From an uncultured Faecalibacterium sp. (lineage in GTDB: Bacteria; Bacillota; Clostridia; Oscillospirales; Ruminococcaceae): 20,184 bases of DNA. Shown one piece after another: positions 12,672-20,184 of this stretch; the stretch's first letter is position 1; every line of letters starts with the position of its first letter. Location: assembly GCA_934526125.1 (NCBI GenBank), contig CAKSZU010000033.1:1-20184 (forward strand), read 5' to 3'. Below the pieces are notes generated by a model. That model worked only from the letters and a program-made list of their open reading frames with translations. It was not told the DNA's origin and did not search any database. The position numbers were made by a program, and so were the translations under genes.

Positions 12672-14264
12672 ATGGAACTGGATCTGTCGTATCTGCAGCC
12701 CAAGGAGCGGGCCTCCTTTGCGCTGCGGGCGCTGTATGAGGCGGCGGGCTGCCGCAAATATCACATGGGCCGGTTTGAAGAGTACGGCCTGTATCAGGAG
12801 AACCGGAGTTTCCTGTCGTCGGAGCAGGTCATCACCTTTACGGATCTGGACGGGCGTCTGCTGGCCCTGAAGCCGGACGTGACCCTTTCCATTGCCAAGA
12901 CGGCGCAGCCCGCCCCCGGCGAGACCCTGAAATATTACTATCATGAAAACGTCTACCGCCCCTCGGCGGAGAGCCACACCTTCCAGGAGATCAGCCAGAT
13001 GGGTCTTGAGATGCTGGGGGCCGTAGGGGAGCAGCAGGTGCGGCAGACGGTAGGCCTTGCGGCGTCCAGTCTTGCCCAGCTGGGCCGGGCGTGGGTGCTG
13101 GAGGTCAGCCACATGGGCTACCTTTTCGGGCTTCTGGATGCTTTGAACGTCCCCGCTGCCGCCCGTCCCGTCCTGCTGGGCAAGCTGCGGGAGAAAAATG
13201 CCCACGAGCTGCGGGCCGCCGCCCGGGCGGCCGGTGTGGATCAGGCCGGGGCCGATGCGCTGGCCGGTCTGCTGGACCTCTGCGGCAGCTATGAGGAGAC
13301 CCTGACCCGGGCTGAGACTGCCTGCCGCAACGACCGGATGCGGGCCGCCGCCGCCGAGCTGCGGGCTCTGTCCGAGACGCTGGAAGCCTCCGGCGGCGCG
13401 GTGCGGCTGGACCTGAGTCTGGCCGGGGAAATGGAATATTACAACGGCCTGGTCTTTCAGGGCTATCTGCAGGGGCTGCCCCGCCCGCTGCTGAAGGGCG
13501 GCCGCTACGATCTGCTGATGCAGAAATTCACCCCCGGGGCCGGGGCCATCGGTTTTGCGGTCTATCTGGATGAGCTGGACCGGCTGAGCGCTCCGCTGCC
13601 GCCGGTGCAGCAGCAACAGACCGACCGGGTGATGCTGAATGTGGCTTTGCCTAAGGGCCGTCTGGGCGATAAGGTCTATGACCTGCTGGCCCGCATCGGC
13701 TACGGCTGCCCGGAGGACTACAACGCCACCCGGAAACTGGTGGTGGAGAACCCGGAGGCGGGCATCCGCTATTTCCTCGTCAAGCCCAGCGATGTGGCCA
13801 TCTATGTGGAACACGGTGCCGCCGATGTGGGCATCGTGGGCAAGGATATCCTCACCGAAGCTTCGGCGGATGTCTACGAGCTGCTGGACACCGGCCTTGG
13901 AAAATGCCGGATGTGCGTGGCTGCCCCGGCCGACTACCGGGATGACCCCGGCCGCCCGGTGCGGGTGGCCACCAAATTCGTCAACATCGCCAAGAGCTGC
14001 TACGCATCCATGGGCCGGGACATCGACATCATCAAGCTGAACGGCTCTATCGAGCTGGCCCCCATCCTGGGCCTGTCGGATGTGATCGTGGATATCGTGG
14101 AGACCGGCACCACTCTGAAGGAGAACGGCCTGAAGGTGGTCACCGAGTTCATGCCCATTTCGGCCCGGTTCATCGCCAACAAGGCGAGCTACCAGTTCAA
14201 GCACCGGGAGATGGACACCATGCTGGAAAAACTGCGCCGGACCTTACAGGAGGAAGCAAAATGA
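12672..14264 (+). CDS. hisZG: HisZ-HisG fusion: ATP phosphoribosyltransferase with its regulatory subunit
   Basis: First step of histidine synthesis: ATP plus PRPP gives phosphoribosyl-ATP. Short-form HisG normally needs a separate HisZ; here one 530-residue frame holds both. Residues 1 to about 305 are HisZ, a HisRS-like domain without the tRNA-binding part: 'LALKPDVTLSIAKTAQP', 'YYYHENVYRPS...FQEISQMGLEMLG', 'YYNGLVFQGYL', 'LLKGGRYDLLM'. A linker (about 306-318, PLPPVQQQQTDR) leads to short HisG (319-530): 'LNVALPKGRLGDKVYDLL', 'VKPSDVAIYVEHGAADVGIVGKD', 'KFVNIAKSCYAS' and the PRPP loop 'DIVETGTTLKENGL' (474-487). No ribosome binding site precedes the HisG part. The start ATG 12672 is likely but its site is weak (GGGGG at 10 bases); an ATG at 12606 lies in a hairpin. 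Overlaps hisD by four bases. Confidence 0.93.
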   Translation: MELDLSYLQPKERASFALRALYEAAGCRKYHMGRFEEYGLYQENRSFLSSEQVITFTDLDGRLLALKPDVTLSIAKTAQPAPGETLKYYYHENVYRPSAESHTFQEISQMGLEMLGAVGEQQVRQTVGLAASSLAQLGRAWVLEVSHMGYLFGLLDALNVPAAARPVLLGKLREKNAHELRAAARAAGVDQAGADALAGLLDLCGSYEETLTRAETACRNDRMRAAAAELRALSETLEASGGAVRLDLSLAGEMEYYNGLVFQGYLQGLPRPLLKGGRYDLLMQKFTPGAGAIGFAVYLDELDRLSAPLPPVQQQQTDRVMLNVALPKGRLGDKVYDLLARIGYGCPEDYNATRKLVVENPEAGIRYFLVKPSDVAIYVEHGAADVGIVGKDILTEASADVYELLDTGLGKCRMCVAAPADYRDDPGRPVRVATKFVNIAKSCYASMGRDIDIIKLNGSIELAPILGLSDVIVDIVETGTTLKENGLKVVTEFMPISARFIANKASYQFKHREMDTMLEKLRRTLQEEAK

Positions 14265-15538
14265 TCAGGCTGTATAATTTTGACGAGCTGAAGCCCGAAG
14301 AGATCCTGAACCGGGATATCCGGGCCGAAAAGAACGTGGAGGACGTGGTGGACGGCATCATTGCCGACGTCCGAGTCCGGGGCGACGAGGCTCTGAAGGA
14401 CTACGCCCTGAAATTCGACGGGGCGAAGATCGAAAATCTGCAGGTGACGCAGGAGGAGATCGACGAAGCCTTCGCCAATATGGACCCCTACTTCCTCGAG
14501 ACCCTGCGGGAAGCGGCGGCCAATATCGAGAGCTTCCACCGCCAGCAGGGGCACAAGAATTTTGTGGTGAACGACAAGCCCGGCATCGTGCTGGGCCAGA
14601 AATATACCCCCATTGAGAAGGCCGGTGTCTATGTGCCCGGCGGCACGGCGGCCTATCCCTCCACCGTGCTGATGGACGTCATCCCCGCCAAGGTGGCAGG
14701 TGTGTCCGAGATCGTCATGACCACCCCGGCGGGCAAGGACGGCAAGGTGAACCCGGTCATTCTCGCCGCCGCCGCCACCGCAGGCGTGACGAAGATCTTC
14801 AAGACCGGCGGTGCCCAGGCGGTGGCGGCGCTGGCCTACGGCACCCAGAGCATCCCGGCGGTGGATAAGATCGTTGGCCCCGGCAACATCTACGTTGCCA
14901 CCGCCAAGCGCAAGGTGTTCGGCAAGGTGGGCATCGACATGATCGCAGGCCCCAGTGAAATTCTGGTGCTGGCCGACGGCGGCTGCAACTCCGCCTGGGT
15001 GGCCGCCGACCTGCTGAGCCAGGCCGAGCACGACAAGCTGGCCAGCCCTGTGCTGGTCACCGACAGCGCCGACCTTGCCAAAGCCGTGCAGGCGGAACTG
15101 GAAGTGCAGATCCCCCAACTGCCCCGTGCCGCCATCGCCCGGGCCAGCGTGGACGACAATGGCAAGATCATCGTCTGCACCGACCTGCACAAGGCCATCG
15201 AGGCCTGCAACATCATCGCCCCGGAGCATCTGGAAGTCTGCGTGGAGGACCCCTTCGGCGTGTTGAATGAGATCAAAAACGCGGGCAGCATCTTCCTGGG
15301 CCGGAACGTGCCCGAGGCACTGGGCGATTACTTCGCAGGCCCCAACCACACCCTGCCCACCAGCGGCACGGCCCGCTTCTCCAGCCCGCTGGGCGTGGAC
15401 GACTTCGTCAAGAAGTCCAGCTTTATCTACTACACCCGCGAGGCGCTGGGCGAGGTGGCCCCCCGCATTGCGGATTTTGCCGAGCGCGAGGGCCTGCATG
15501 CCCACGCCAAGAGCGTGACCATCCGGTACGAGAAATAA
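14261..15538 (+). CDS. hisD: Histidinol dehydrogenase
   Basis: Zinc enzyme that oxidises L-histidinol to L-histidine in two NAD-dependent steps, the last of the pathway. The 425 residues match the family in length. Motifs: 'AGVYVPGGTAAYPSTVLM' (121-138), 'FKTGGAQAVAALAYGT', 'GPGNIYVATAKR', 'IAGPSEILVLAD', 'LLSQAEHDK' (Gln254, His257 zinc ligands), 'APEHLE' (Glu322 and His323, the catalytic pair), 'GDYFAGPNHTLPTSGTARF' (Asp356 zinc ligand) and 'GLHAHAKSV' (His415 zinc ligand). The ATG overlaps the hisZG stop (ATGA) and AGGAGGAA lies upstream, so the two are translationally coupled. Confidence 0.97.
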   Translation: MIRLYNFDELKPEEILNRDIRAEKNVEDVVDGIIADVRVRGDEALKDYALKFDGAKIENLQVTQEEIDEAFANMDPYFLETLREAAANIESFHRQQGHKNFVVNDKPGIVLGQKYTPIEKAGVYVPGGTAAYPSTVLMDVIPAKVAGVSEIVMTTPAGKDGKVNPVILAAAATAGVTKIFKTGGAQAVAALAYGTQSIPAVDKIVGPGNIYVATAKRKVFGKVGIDMIAGPSEILVLADGGCNSAWVAADLLSQAEHDKLASPVLVTDSADLAKAVQAELEVQIPQLPRAAIARASVDDNGKIIVCTDLHKAIEACNIIAPEHLEVCVEDPFGVLNEIKNAGSIFLGRNVPEALGDYFAGPNHTLPTSGTARFSSPLGVDDFVKKSSFIYYTREALGEVAPRIADFAEREGLHAHAKSVTIRYEK

Positions 15539-15551
15539 GGGAGGAAATTGT

Positions 15552-16613
15552 ATGAGCCGTTTTCTTTCCCCCAGACTGGAAGCTGTCACCCCCTACACCC
15601 CGGGGGAACAGCCGCAGGACCAGCAGTACATCAAACTGAATACCAACGAGAGCCCCTACCTGCCCAGTCCGGCGGTGGTGGCAGCGGTGAGCGAAGCCGA
15701 GGTGGAAAAGCTCCGTCTCTACTCCGACCCTGCCTGCGCCGACCTGCTGCGGAGCGCGGCGGTCCACTTCGGCCTGCAGCCGGAGCAGATCATGCCCGGC
15801 AACGGCAGCGATGAGAACCTCTTCTTTGCCCTGCGGGCCTTCTGCGATGAAGATCACCCGCTGGCCTATGCGGATATCACCTATGGCTGCTACGGTGTCT
15901 GGTGCGGGCTGATGCACATCCCCAGCCACATCATCCCTTTGAAAGAAGATTTCACGCTGGACCCGAAGGATTACTGCGGCCTGAACGAGACCATCGTCAT
16001 CGCAAACCCCAACGCCCCCACCGGTCTGGCCCTGCCCCGGGAGGCCATTGAGGGCATCCTGAAGGCGAATCCGGACAGCGTGGTGATCGTGGACGAGGCC
16101 TATGTGGACTTCGGCGGCGAGAGCTGTGTGCCCCTCATCGACCGGTACGACAACCTGCTGGTGGTGCAGACCTTCTCCAAGTCCCGCCAGCTGGCCGGTG
16201 CCCGGCTGGGTCTGGCCATGGGCAATGCAAAGCTCATTGCCGACCTGAACCGGGTCAAGTTCAGCCTGAACCCCTATAATATCAACCGTCTGACCCTGAA
16301 GGCCGGACAGGCCGCGCTGGAAGACACGGCCTATTTCGACCGCACCCGGGCTGCCATCATGGAGACCCGCGGCTGGACGAAACAGCAGCTGGAAGCCCGG
16401 GGCTTTGCGGTGCTGGACAGCCGCTCCAACTTCCTGTTTGCCTCTACGCAAAACAAAAACGGCGGCGAATTGTACCGGAAGTTGAAGGAAAAAGGCATTC
16501 TGGTGCGGCATTTCGATGCGCCCCGGATCGGGAACTGGCTGCGGATCACCATCGGCACCCCGGAGCAGATGCAGGCCCTGCTGAAAGCGCTGGATGAGAT
16601 ACTGGAGGGATGA
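15552..16613 (+). CDS. hisC: Histidinol-phosphate aminotransferase
   Basis: PLP enzyme of fold type I that converts imidazole-acetol phosphate and glutamate to histidinol phosphate and 2-oxoglutarate. The 353 residues show 'IKLNTNESPYLPSPAV' (27-42), 'PGNGSDENLFFALRAF' (82-97), 'IANPNAPTGLALP' (150-162), 'VVIVDEAYVDFGGES' (177-191) and 'QTFSKSRQLAGARLG', with Lys210 as the PLP lysine. ATG follows GGGAGGAAA. It starts 13 bp after hisD and ends 3 bp before hisB. Its place in the operon makes HisC more likely than a related aromatic or cobalamin-pathway aminotransferase. Confidence 0.95.
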   Translation: MSRFLSPRLEAVTPYTPGEQPQDQQYIKLNTNESPYLPSPAVVAAVSEAEVEKLRLYSDPACADLLRSAAVHFGLQPEQIMPGNGSDENLFFALRAFCDEDHPLAYADITYGCYGVWCGLMHIPSHIIPLKEDFTLDPKDYCGLNETIVIANPNAPTGLALPREAIEGILKANPDSVVIVDEAYVDFGGESCVPLIDRYDNLLVVQTFSKSRQLAGARLGLAMGNAKLIADLNRVKFSLNPYNINRLTLKAGQAALEDTAYFDRTRAAIMETRGWTKQQLEARGFAVLDSRSNFLFASTQNKNGGELYRKLKEKGILVRHFDAPRIGNWLRITIGTPEQMQALLKALDEILEG

Positions 16614-16616
16614 ACC

Positions 16617-17207
16617 ATGCGGGAAGTGACGCTGGAACGCAACACCAATGAGACGCAGATCGAGCTGACCCTGAATCTGGACGGTGCCGGGCGGTATGAG
16701 ATCGACACCGGATGCGGGTTCCTGAACCACATGCTGGAACTGTTTGCCCGCCACGGACGGTTTGATCTGGTGCTGACCTGCCACGGAGATGTGGAAGTGG
16801 ACTACCACCACACCGCCGAGGACATCGGCATCGCGCTGGGGCAGGCCTTTGCCCGGGCGCTGGGCGAGATGCGGGGCATCCAGCGGTACGGCAGCTTCTA
16901 TCTGCCCATGGACGAGGCGCTGGTACTCTGCGCCGTGGACCTGTCCGGCCGGTGTACCCTGAACTGGGATGTCCACTGCAAGACTGAAAAGGTGGGGGAT
17001 TTCGACGTGGAATGTGCGTCGGAGTTCTGGCTTGGCTTTGCCCGGAACGTGCCCGCTACCGTCCACTTTGTCCAGTTTGCGGGCGAGAATACCCATCACA
17101 TTCTGGAAGCCTGCTTCAAGGGGGCAGGCCACGCGCTGGCGGCGGCTGTCGCCATTGACGCTGCCCACCGGGATGAGATCCCCTCCACGAAAGGACTGCT
17201 GGTATGA
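16617..17207 (+). CDS. hisB: Imidazoleglycerol-phosphate dehydratase
   Basis: Manganese-dependent dehydratase that turns imidazole-glycerol phosphate into imidazole-acetol phosphate. The 196 residues are the dehydratase domain only, as in most Bacillota; the histidinol-phosphatase domain of the enterobacterial HisB is absent. Metal-binding motifs are complete: 'GFLNHMLELFARHG' (His38), 'VDYHHTAEDIGIALG' (His64, His65, Glu68), and near the end 'NTHHILEACFKGAGHAL' and the 'STKG' terminus. GGAGGG in the end of hisC serves as ribosome binding site. It overlaps hisH by four bases. Confidence 0.97.
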   Translation: MREVTLERNTNETQIELTLNLDGAGRYEIDTGCGFLNHMLELFARHGRFDLVLTCHGDVEVDYHHTAEDIGIALGQAFARALGEMRGIQRYGSFYLPMDEALVLCAVDLSGRCTLNWDVHCKTEKVGDFDVECASEFWLGFARNVPATVHFVQFAGENTHHILEACFKGAGHALAAAVAIDAAHRDEIPSTKGLLV

Positions 17208-17812
17208 TCGCGATCATTGATTACGGCGTGGGCAACCTTTTCAGCCTGAAGTCCAGCCTGAAACAGCTGGGGCTGGAGGCTGTTGTGACCGCCGACGCCG
17301 ACACCATCCGGGCCGCCGACCGGCTGATCCTGCCGGGGGTCGGGGCCTTTGCCGACGCCATGGCAAAGCTGACCGCCACCGGCCTTGTGCCGGTCATCAG
17401 GGCGGAAACCGAAACAAAGCCGCTGCTGGGCATCTGTCTGGGAATGCAGCTGCTGTTTGAAAAAAGCTACGAGTACGGCGAACACGCCGGTCTCGGCTTT
17501 GTCAAAGGCGAGGTCTGCCCGCTGGAGCCGGACCTTGCCGACAAGAGCCTGAAGGTGCCGCAGATCGGCTGGAACGCGCTGCACATCGTAAGAGATGACC
17601 CGCTGTTCCGGTACATCCGCGAGGGCGAATATGTGTATTACGTCCACAGCTACTACGGGAAAAACTGTACCGGGAGTACACTGGCTGTCAGCGATTACTC
17701 CATCCCCGTCACCGGTGCGGTGCGGGCGGGCCGGGTGTACGGCACCCAGTTCCACCCCGAAAAGAGCGGGGACACGGGGCTGCGGATCCTGAAGGCTTTC
17801 AGCGAATTGTAA
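17204..17812 (+). CDS. hisH: Imidazole glycerol phosphate synthase, glutamine amidotransferase subunit
   Basis: Class I glutamine amidotransferase that supplies ammonia to HisF. The 202 residues contain the triad: Cys78 in 'LLGICLGMQLLFE', and His184 and Glu186 in 'TQFHPEKSG'. 'IIDYGVGNLFSL' at the start and 'PQIGWNAL' (the conserved HisH segment) separate it from other amidotransferases. The ATG overlaps the hisB stop. Its partner hisF lies two positions downstream, with hisA and a repeat element between. Confidence 0.97.
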   Translation: MIAIIDYGVGNLFSLKSSLKQLGLEAVVTADADTIRAADRLILPGVGAFADAMAKLTATGLVPVIRAETETKPLLGICLGMQLLFEKSYEYGEHAGLGFVKGEVCPLEPDLADKSLKVPQIGWNALHIVRDDPLFRYIREGEYVYYVHSYYGKNCTGSTLAVSDYSIPVTGAVRAGRVYGTQFHPEKSGDTGLRILKAFSEL

Positions 17813-17815
17813 ACT

Positions 17816-17970
17816 GGCTCGCCCTCTCAGTCAAAGCCTGACGGCTTTGCCAGCTCTCCCAAAGGGAGAGCCAATGGCGGCTCATGGTCAGCTGTTGCTG
17901 AATCTGGGACATGCGTTGCCTCTCCCTTTGGGAGAGGTGGATTTGCGAAGCAAAGACGGAGAGGGCAAGG
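17816..17970. repeat. Palindromic repeat element within the his operon
   Basis: Two inverted arms of about 50-57 bp flank a 45-bp core between hisH and hisA. Each arm begins at the outside with GCCCTCTC (left 17820-17827, right copy complemented at 17959-17966). Each carries an internal hairpin: GCTCTCCC-AAA-GGGAGAGC on the left (17853-17871) and CCTCTCCC-TTT-GGGAGAGG on the right (about 17919-17937). A small stem around CAAAGCC...GGCTTTG lies in the left arm (17832-17849) and TTTGC-GAA-GCAAA in the right. This looks like a miniature, non-coding palindromic element, probably present in many copies in this lineage. An in-frame reading runs from it into hisA, which is fortuitous. Confidence 0.75.
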
Positions 17971-17990
17971 ACGCTAAAGGAGAGACAACT

Positions 17991-18710
17991 ATGCAGCTAT
18001 TTCCGGCAATTGACCTGCGCGGCGGCAGGGTGGTGCGGCTGACCCAGGGGGACTACGACCGGATGACGGTCTACGGCGAGGACCCCTGCGCCCAGGCGCG
18101 GGAGTTCCTTGCCGCAGGGGCAAAGAACCTGCACGTCGTGGATCTGGACGGCGCAAAGGATGGCACCCTCTCCAACTACGACACCATTGCCGCGCTGGCA
18201 AAGCAGGGCGGCCTGTACATCGAAGTGGGCGGCGGTATCCGCACCGAGGAGCGCATTGAAAAATACCTCTCCCTCGGGGTGGGCCGCTGCATTCTGGGCA
18301 GCGTGGCGGTGACGGATTTTGACTTCACTGCCCGGATGCTGAAACAGTACGGCGATAAAATTGCCGTGGGGGTGGATGCAAAGGACGGCTTTGTGGCCAT
18401 CCACGGCTGGAAGGAGGTCAGCGCCGAACGGGGCGTGGACTTCTGCAAGCGGCTGGCGGATGCCGGCTGCACGGCCATCGTCTACACCGACATCGCCTGC
18501 GACGGTGCCATGCAGGGCACGAACCTCGGGCTGTACCGCCAGCTGACGGCGGAGGTGCCGGGGGTGGCCTTCACGGCCAGCGGCGGCATCTCGTCTGAGG
18601 CAGAGCTGCTGGAACTGGAACAGATGGGCGCGGCCGCGGCCATTCTGGGCAAGAGCCTGTACACCGGTGCGCTGGACCTGAAACATTGTGTACAGCTGGT
18701 GCAGAAATAA
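17991..18710 (+). CDS. hisA: ProFAR isomerase (HisA)
   Basis: TIM-barrel isomerase that opens the ribose ring of ProFAR to give PRFAR. The 239 residues begin 'MQLFPAIDLRGGRVVRLTQGDY' with the catalytic aspartate Asp8; the second aspartate is Asp129 in 'IAVGVDAKDG'. Phosphate-binding 'VGGGIRTEE' and 'ASGGISSEAEL' are present. 'HGWKEVS' and 'YTDIACDGAMQGTN' are typical of HisA. I chose ATG 17991 because AAAGGAG lies 8 bases upstream and the protein then starts as the family does. A frame open from 17847 would add 48 residues translated from the repeat element, which is not credible. hisF follows after 15 bp. Confidence 0.96.
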   Translation: MQLFPAIDLRGGRVVRLTQGDYDRMTVYGEDPCAQAREFLAAGAKNLHVVDLDGAKDGTLSNYDTIAALAKQGGLYIEVGGGIRTEERIEKYLSLGVGRCILGSVAVTDFDFTARMLKQYGDKIAVGVDAKDGFVAIHGWKEVSAERGVDFCKRLADAGCTAIVYTDIACDGAMQGTNLGLYRQLTAEVPGVAFTASGGISSEAELLELEQMGAAAAILGKSLYTGALDLKHCVQLVQK

Positions 18711-18725
18711 ACGGAGGGGAAAGAT

Positions 18726-19481
18726 ATGATCACAAAACGCATCATCCCCTGCCTTGACGTGCGCAACGGGCGGGTGGTCAAGGGGACCAACTTCGAGGGC
18801 ATCCGGGACGTGGCCGACCCGGTGGAGATGGCCCGGATGTACAACGCGGCCGGGGCCGACGAGCTGGTGTTCTACGATATCACCGCGAGCTACGAGGGCC
18901 GGGCCCTGTTCACCGATATCCTGACCCGGGTGGCCAGCGAAATTTTTATTCCGCTGACCGTGGGCGGCGGCATCAACACGCTGGAGGATTTCGACCGGGT
19001 GCTGAAGTGCGGGGCCGATAAGGTCAGTGTCAACTCCGGTGCCCTGAAGAACCCGGACCTCATCCCGGCGGCGGCCCAGCGCTACGGCAACCAGTGCGTG
19101 GTGCTTTCGGCGGACGTCAAGCGGGTGAACGGACAGTTCCGGGTCTTTGCCAAGGGCGGCCGGGAGGATACCGGCCGGGATGCCCTGGAATGGATCGGCT
19201 GGTGCGTGGACCACGGCGCCGGGGAGATCTGCCTGAACAGCATTGACACCGACGGCGTCCGCACCGGCTTTGATCTGGAAATGCTGGATGCCGTGGCGGC
19301 CCGGGTGAACGTGCCCATCATCGCCAGCGGCGGCGCGGGCAAGAAAGAGGATTTCCTCGAGCTGTTCCACCACAAAGGGATCGATGCGGGCCTTGCGGCG
19401 GGCATCTTCCACCAGAAACTGCTGACCATCCATGACCTGAAGACCTGGCTGAACGAAAATGGGATCGAAATGCGGCTCTGA
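18726..19481 (+). CDS. hisF: Imidazole glycerol phosphate synthase, cyclase subunit
   Basis: TIM-barrel cyclase that uses HisH-derived ammonia to convert PRFAR into imidazole-glycerol phosphate and AICAR. The 251 residues carry Asp11 in 'RIIPCLDVRNGRVVKG' and Asp130 in 'VVLSADVKR', the two catalytic aspartates in their standard positions. 'PLTVGGGINTLEDF', 'CGADKVSVNSGAL', 'EICLNSIDTDGVRTGFD' and 'IIASGGAGKKEDF' are diagnostic. ATG follows GGAGGGG. A 67-bp gap with a candidate promoter separates it from hisIE. Confidence 0.97.
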   Translation: MITKRIIPCLDVRNGRVVKGTNFEGIRDVADPVEMARMYNAAGADELVFYDITASYEGRALFTDILTRVASEIFIPLTVGGGINTLEDFDRVLKCGADKVSVNSGALKNPDLIPAAAQRYGNQCVVLSADVKRVNGQFRVFAKGGREDTGRDALEWIGWCVDHGAGEICLNSIDTDGVRTGFDLEMLDAVAARVNVPIIASGGAGKKEDFLELFHHKGIDAGLAAGIFHQKLLTIHDLKTWLNENGIEMRL

Positions 19482-19485
19482 GCTC

Positions 19486-19514
19486 TTGCGTTTCGTCTCA
19501 CTTTAGGATAAACT
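19486..19514 (+). promoter_or_regulatory. Candidate internal promoter before hisIE
   Basis: TTGCGT (19486-19491), 17-bp spacer, TAAACT (19509-19514), lying entirely in the hisF-hisIE gap. Transcription would start near 19521, just before a small hairpin. Confidence 0.45.
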
Positions 19515-19521
19515 GTAAGTG

Positions 19522-19538
19522 TTCCCCCGTGAGGGGAA
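19522..19538 (+). other. Hairpin touching the hisIE ribosome binding site
   Basis: TTCCCC-CGTGA-GGGGAA is a perfect 6-bp stem. Its last two bases are the first two of the ribosome binding site AAGGAG (19537-19542). It could modulate translation or protect the 5' end of a transcript started at the internal promoter. Confidence 0.5.
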
Positions 19539-19548
19539 GGAGTATACT

Positions 19549-20184
19549 ATGGAACTGAAATTTGATGAAAAGGGCCTCATCCCTGCCATCGTGCAGGATC
19601 ACTACACCAAAGAGGTGCTTACCCTTGCCTACATGAACGCCGAGACGCTGGCGCTGACCATCGCCGAGGGGCGCACCGTGTTCTGGAGCCGGAGCCGTCA
19701 GGAGATCTGGCGCAAGGGCGACACCAGCGGCAATGTGCAGCATGTGGTGTCCATCACCGCCGACTGCGACAGGGACGCACTGGTGGTGGAAGTGGTCAAG
19801 GACGGCCCCGCCTGCCACACCGGCGCCGAGAGCTGCTTCTTCAACGAAGTGTATGTCTCGCCGGAGCTGAAGCAGTTCAGCTGGCAGGGGCTCTACGAAC
19901 TCATCAAAGGCCGCAAGACGAACCCGCAGGAGGGCAGCTACACCACCTATCTCTTTGAAAAGGGCAAGGAAAAGATCCTGAAAAAGGTGGGCGAGGAGTG
20001 TACCGAGGTCATCATTGCGGGCGAAAAGGAAGACAAGGCCGAGACCATCTACGAGATCAGCGATCTGGCGTACCATGTGCTGGTACTGATGGTGCAGGCA
20101 GGCATCACGGTGGAGGACATCACCCGTGAGCTGGAAAAACGCCATGTCATCGACCACAAGGTCAAACAGGAAAGGATGCAGTGA
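19549..20184 (+). CDS. hisIE: Bifunctional phosphoribosyl-AMP cyclohydrolase / phosphoribosyl-ATP pyrophosphatase
   Basis: Catalyses steps two and three: HisE hydrolyses PR-ATP to PR-AMP, HisI opens the adenine ring. Of 211 residues, 1 to about 105 are HisI, with '[28 protein letters not shown]', metal-binding 'ADCDRDA' (Asp72, Cys73, Asp74, Asp76) and the zinc cysteines Cys89 and Cys96 in '[12 protein letters not shown]'. Residues about 113-200 are HisE, a MazG-like helical domain with '[29 protein letters not shown]' and '[17 protein letters not shown]'. The HisI-HisE fusion is common. I chose ATG 19549 because AAGGAG lies 6 bases before it; an ATG at 19519 lies upstream of that site. The stop codon is the last three bases of the window. 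Confidence 0.96.
   Translation: MELKFDEKGLIPAIVQDHYTKEVLTLAYMNAETLALTIAEGRTVFWSRSRQEIWRKGDTSGNVQHVVSITADCDRDALVVEVVKDGPACHTGAESCFFNEVYVSPELKQFSWQGLYELIKGRKTNPQEGSYTTYLFEKGKEKILKKVGEECTEVIIAGEKEDKAETIYEISDLAYHVLVLMVQAGITVEDITRELEKRHVIDHKVKQERMQ

Noticed and set aside
14189..17168. Long minus-strand frames opposite hisD, hisC and hisB
   Set aside because: They mirror the codon structure of the his genes and show no independent motifs or ribosome binding sites.
17847..17990. N-terminal extension of HisA by 48 residues
   Set aside because: It is translated from the palindromic repeat element; the ribosome binding site and the canonical HisA start are at 17991.
1..20184. CRISPR arrays, tRNA or rRNA genes, transposase genes, prophage
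   Set aside because: No regularly spaced direct repeats, no recognisable tRNA/rRNA sequence, and no transposase, integrase or phage protein were seen. The only repeat element is the small palindromic one in the his operon.

Overview
The window looks like a chromosomal segment of a GC-rich, low-GC-ancestry Gram-positive (Bacillota, Clostridia, Oscillospirales/Ruminococcaceae). The signs are a T-box asparaginyl-tRNA synthetase leader, the gpr-spoIIP pair divergent from rpsT (the arrangement known from Bacillus and Clostridia), a compact spoVAC-AD-AE operon, lipoboxes and strong AAGGAG-type ribosome binding sites. Two small proteins share a double-glycine leader almost identical to that of the Faecalibacterium prausnitzii anti-inflammatory protein MAM as I remember it. 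This points to Faecalibacterium or a close relative (Gemmiger/Subdoligranulum type). That placement is inference; no 16S or marker-gene comparison could be run.

Layout. 1-517 (minus): 5' end of asnS with its T-box leader, terminator and promoter. 540-2125 (plus): promoter, a leader with two inverted repeats, and a Wzz/CpsC-like membrane protein carrying a vestigial tyrosine-kinase domain. 2129-4062 (minus): spoIIP and gpr. 4175-4575 (plus): rpsT with promoter and bidirectional terminator. 4584-6565 (minus): spoVAC-spoVAD-spoVAE with a candidate sigma-G promoter. 6588-7463 (plus): VanY-type carboxypeptidase. 7510-10854 (plus): DUF4358-type lipoprotein, MBOAT O-acyltransferase and DHHW protein, probably an envelope-polymer acylation module. 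10943-11925 (plus): two tandem MAM-like double-glycine-leader proteins. 12049-12418 (plus): thioredoxin. 12494-20184 (plus): a histidine operon hisZG-hisD-hisC-hisB-hisH-hisA-hisF-hisIE, with a palindromic repeat element between hisH and hisA.

How the genes work together. The his operon encodes every step from PRPP/ATP to histidine except histidinol-phosphate phosphatase, which must lie elsewhere. HisZ and HisG are fused into one chain. The spore genes would act in late sporulation and germination: SpoIIP in engulfment, SpoVA in dipicolinate transport, GPR in SASP degradation. The MBOAT/DHHW pair, VanY and the Wzz-like protein all concern the cell envelope.

The most interesting item is the tandem pair of MAM-like secreted proteins. 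Their leader is conserved, their mature regions have diverged, and no transporter or immunity gene lies beside them. Second are the HisZ-HisG fusion, the Wzz protein whose appended kinase domain has lost its nucleotide-binding motifs, and the repeat element inside the his operon.
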